From Bifidobacterium breve (GTDB taxonomy: Bacteria; Actinomycetota; Acidimicrobiia; Acidimicrobiales; Ilumatobacteraceae): a stretch of 6,209 nt of DNA. The stretch is taken from contig CALPPK020000081.1 in the NCBI GenBank assembly GCA_943325435.2, positions 1 to 6,209 on the forward strand, written 5' to 3'. Positions 6,157-6,209 of this stretch are shown piece by piece. Position 1 is the first letter of the stretch. Every line of letters starts with the position of its first letter. A program made the position numbers and the translations under genes. Under the pieces are notes generated by a model, which was not told where the DNA came from, did no database searches, and saw only the letters and a list, made by a program, of their open reading frames with translations.

Positions 6157-6209
6157 ATGGGTCTTGTAGATCGTGGTCGGTTGGGCAAACCGCTGACACA
6201 ACTATTCAA
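6157..6209 (+). CDS. nuoB: Probable NADH-quinone oxidoreductase subunit B, N-terminus (partial)
   Basis: An open frame starting at ATG 6157 and running off the window gives 17 residues, MGLVDRGRLGKPLTQLF. AAGGG at 6145-6149 lies seven bases upstream, a good ribosome site and better than that of nuoA. nuoB follows nuoA in almost all complex I operons, and NuoB proteins often begin MGL. The conserved cysteine region that would prove it (GLACCAIE) lies beyond the window, so the call depends on position. Confidence 0.65.
   Translation, partial: MGLVDRGRLGKPLTQLF

Noticed and set aside
1..6209. tRNA, rRNA, CRISPR arrays, insertion sequences, attachment sites
   Set aside because: No cloverleaf, spaced repeats, transposase or terminal inverted repeats were seen; nearly all bases are accounted for by protein-coding genes.

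Overview
The window looks like a chromosomal segment from a mid-GC bacterium, most likely an actinobacterium; this taxonomic guess is an inference from protein style and moderate confidence at best. It holds the 3' end of one group of respiratory complex I (NADH:quinone oxidoreductase, nuo) genes, three unrelated soluble-enzyme genes, and the 5' start of another group of nuo genes. GC content, judged by eye, is near 50 percent. All seven near-complete genes are tightly packed, with almost no intergenic DNA.

Layout. 1-33: probable last codons of nuoL, its TAA sharing one base with the nuoM start. 33-1598: nuoM. 1598-3091: nuoN, again overlapping by one base (TGATG). Both are intact antiporter-like proton-pumping membrane subunits with all key charged residues. 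3093-4990, minus strand: a two-gene operon, threonine ammonia-lyase (ilvA type with one ACT domain) followed, through an ATGA overlap, by a class I glutamine amidotransferase-like hydrolase of the PuuD/peptidase C26 family. Its stop codon lies one base from the nuoN stop, and three small hairpins crowd this convergent junction. 5011-5712, plus strand: a second, different class I glutamine amidotransferase (GMP-synthase-domain type), divergent from ilvA with only 20 bp between the two ATGs. 5713-5774: short spacer with a good sigma70-like promoter. 5775-6140: nuoA. 6157-6209: start of what is probably nuoB, cut by the window edge.

How it fits together. nuoM/nuoN and nuoA/nuoB belong to the same membrane complex, which passes electrons to quinone and pumps protons. 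The usual order is nuoA to nuoN, so finding nuoN upstream of nuoA on the same strand means either that the complex I cluster is split and permuted here, or that two nuo clusters lie head to tail. The three genes between them are all expected to act on nitrogen compounds (ammonia release from threonine; cleavage of glutamine or gamma-glutamyl amides) and have no evident link to respiration. Nothing here is a clearly new system; the most notable points are the nuo arrangement, the amidotransferase/ilvA island, and the compact regulatory junctions.
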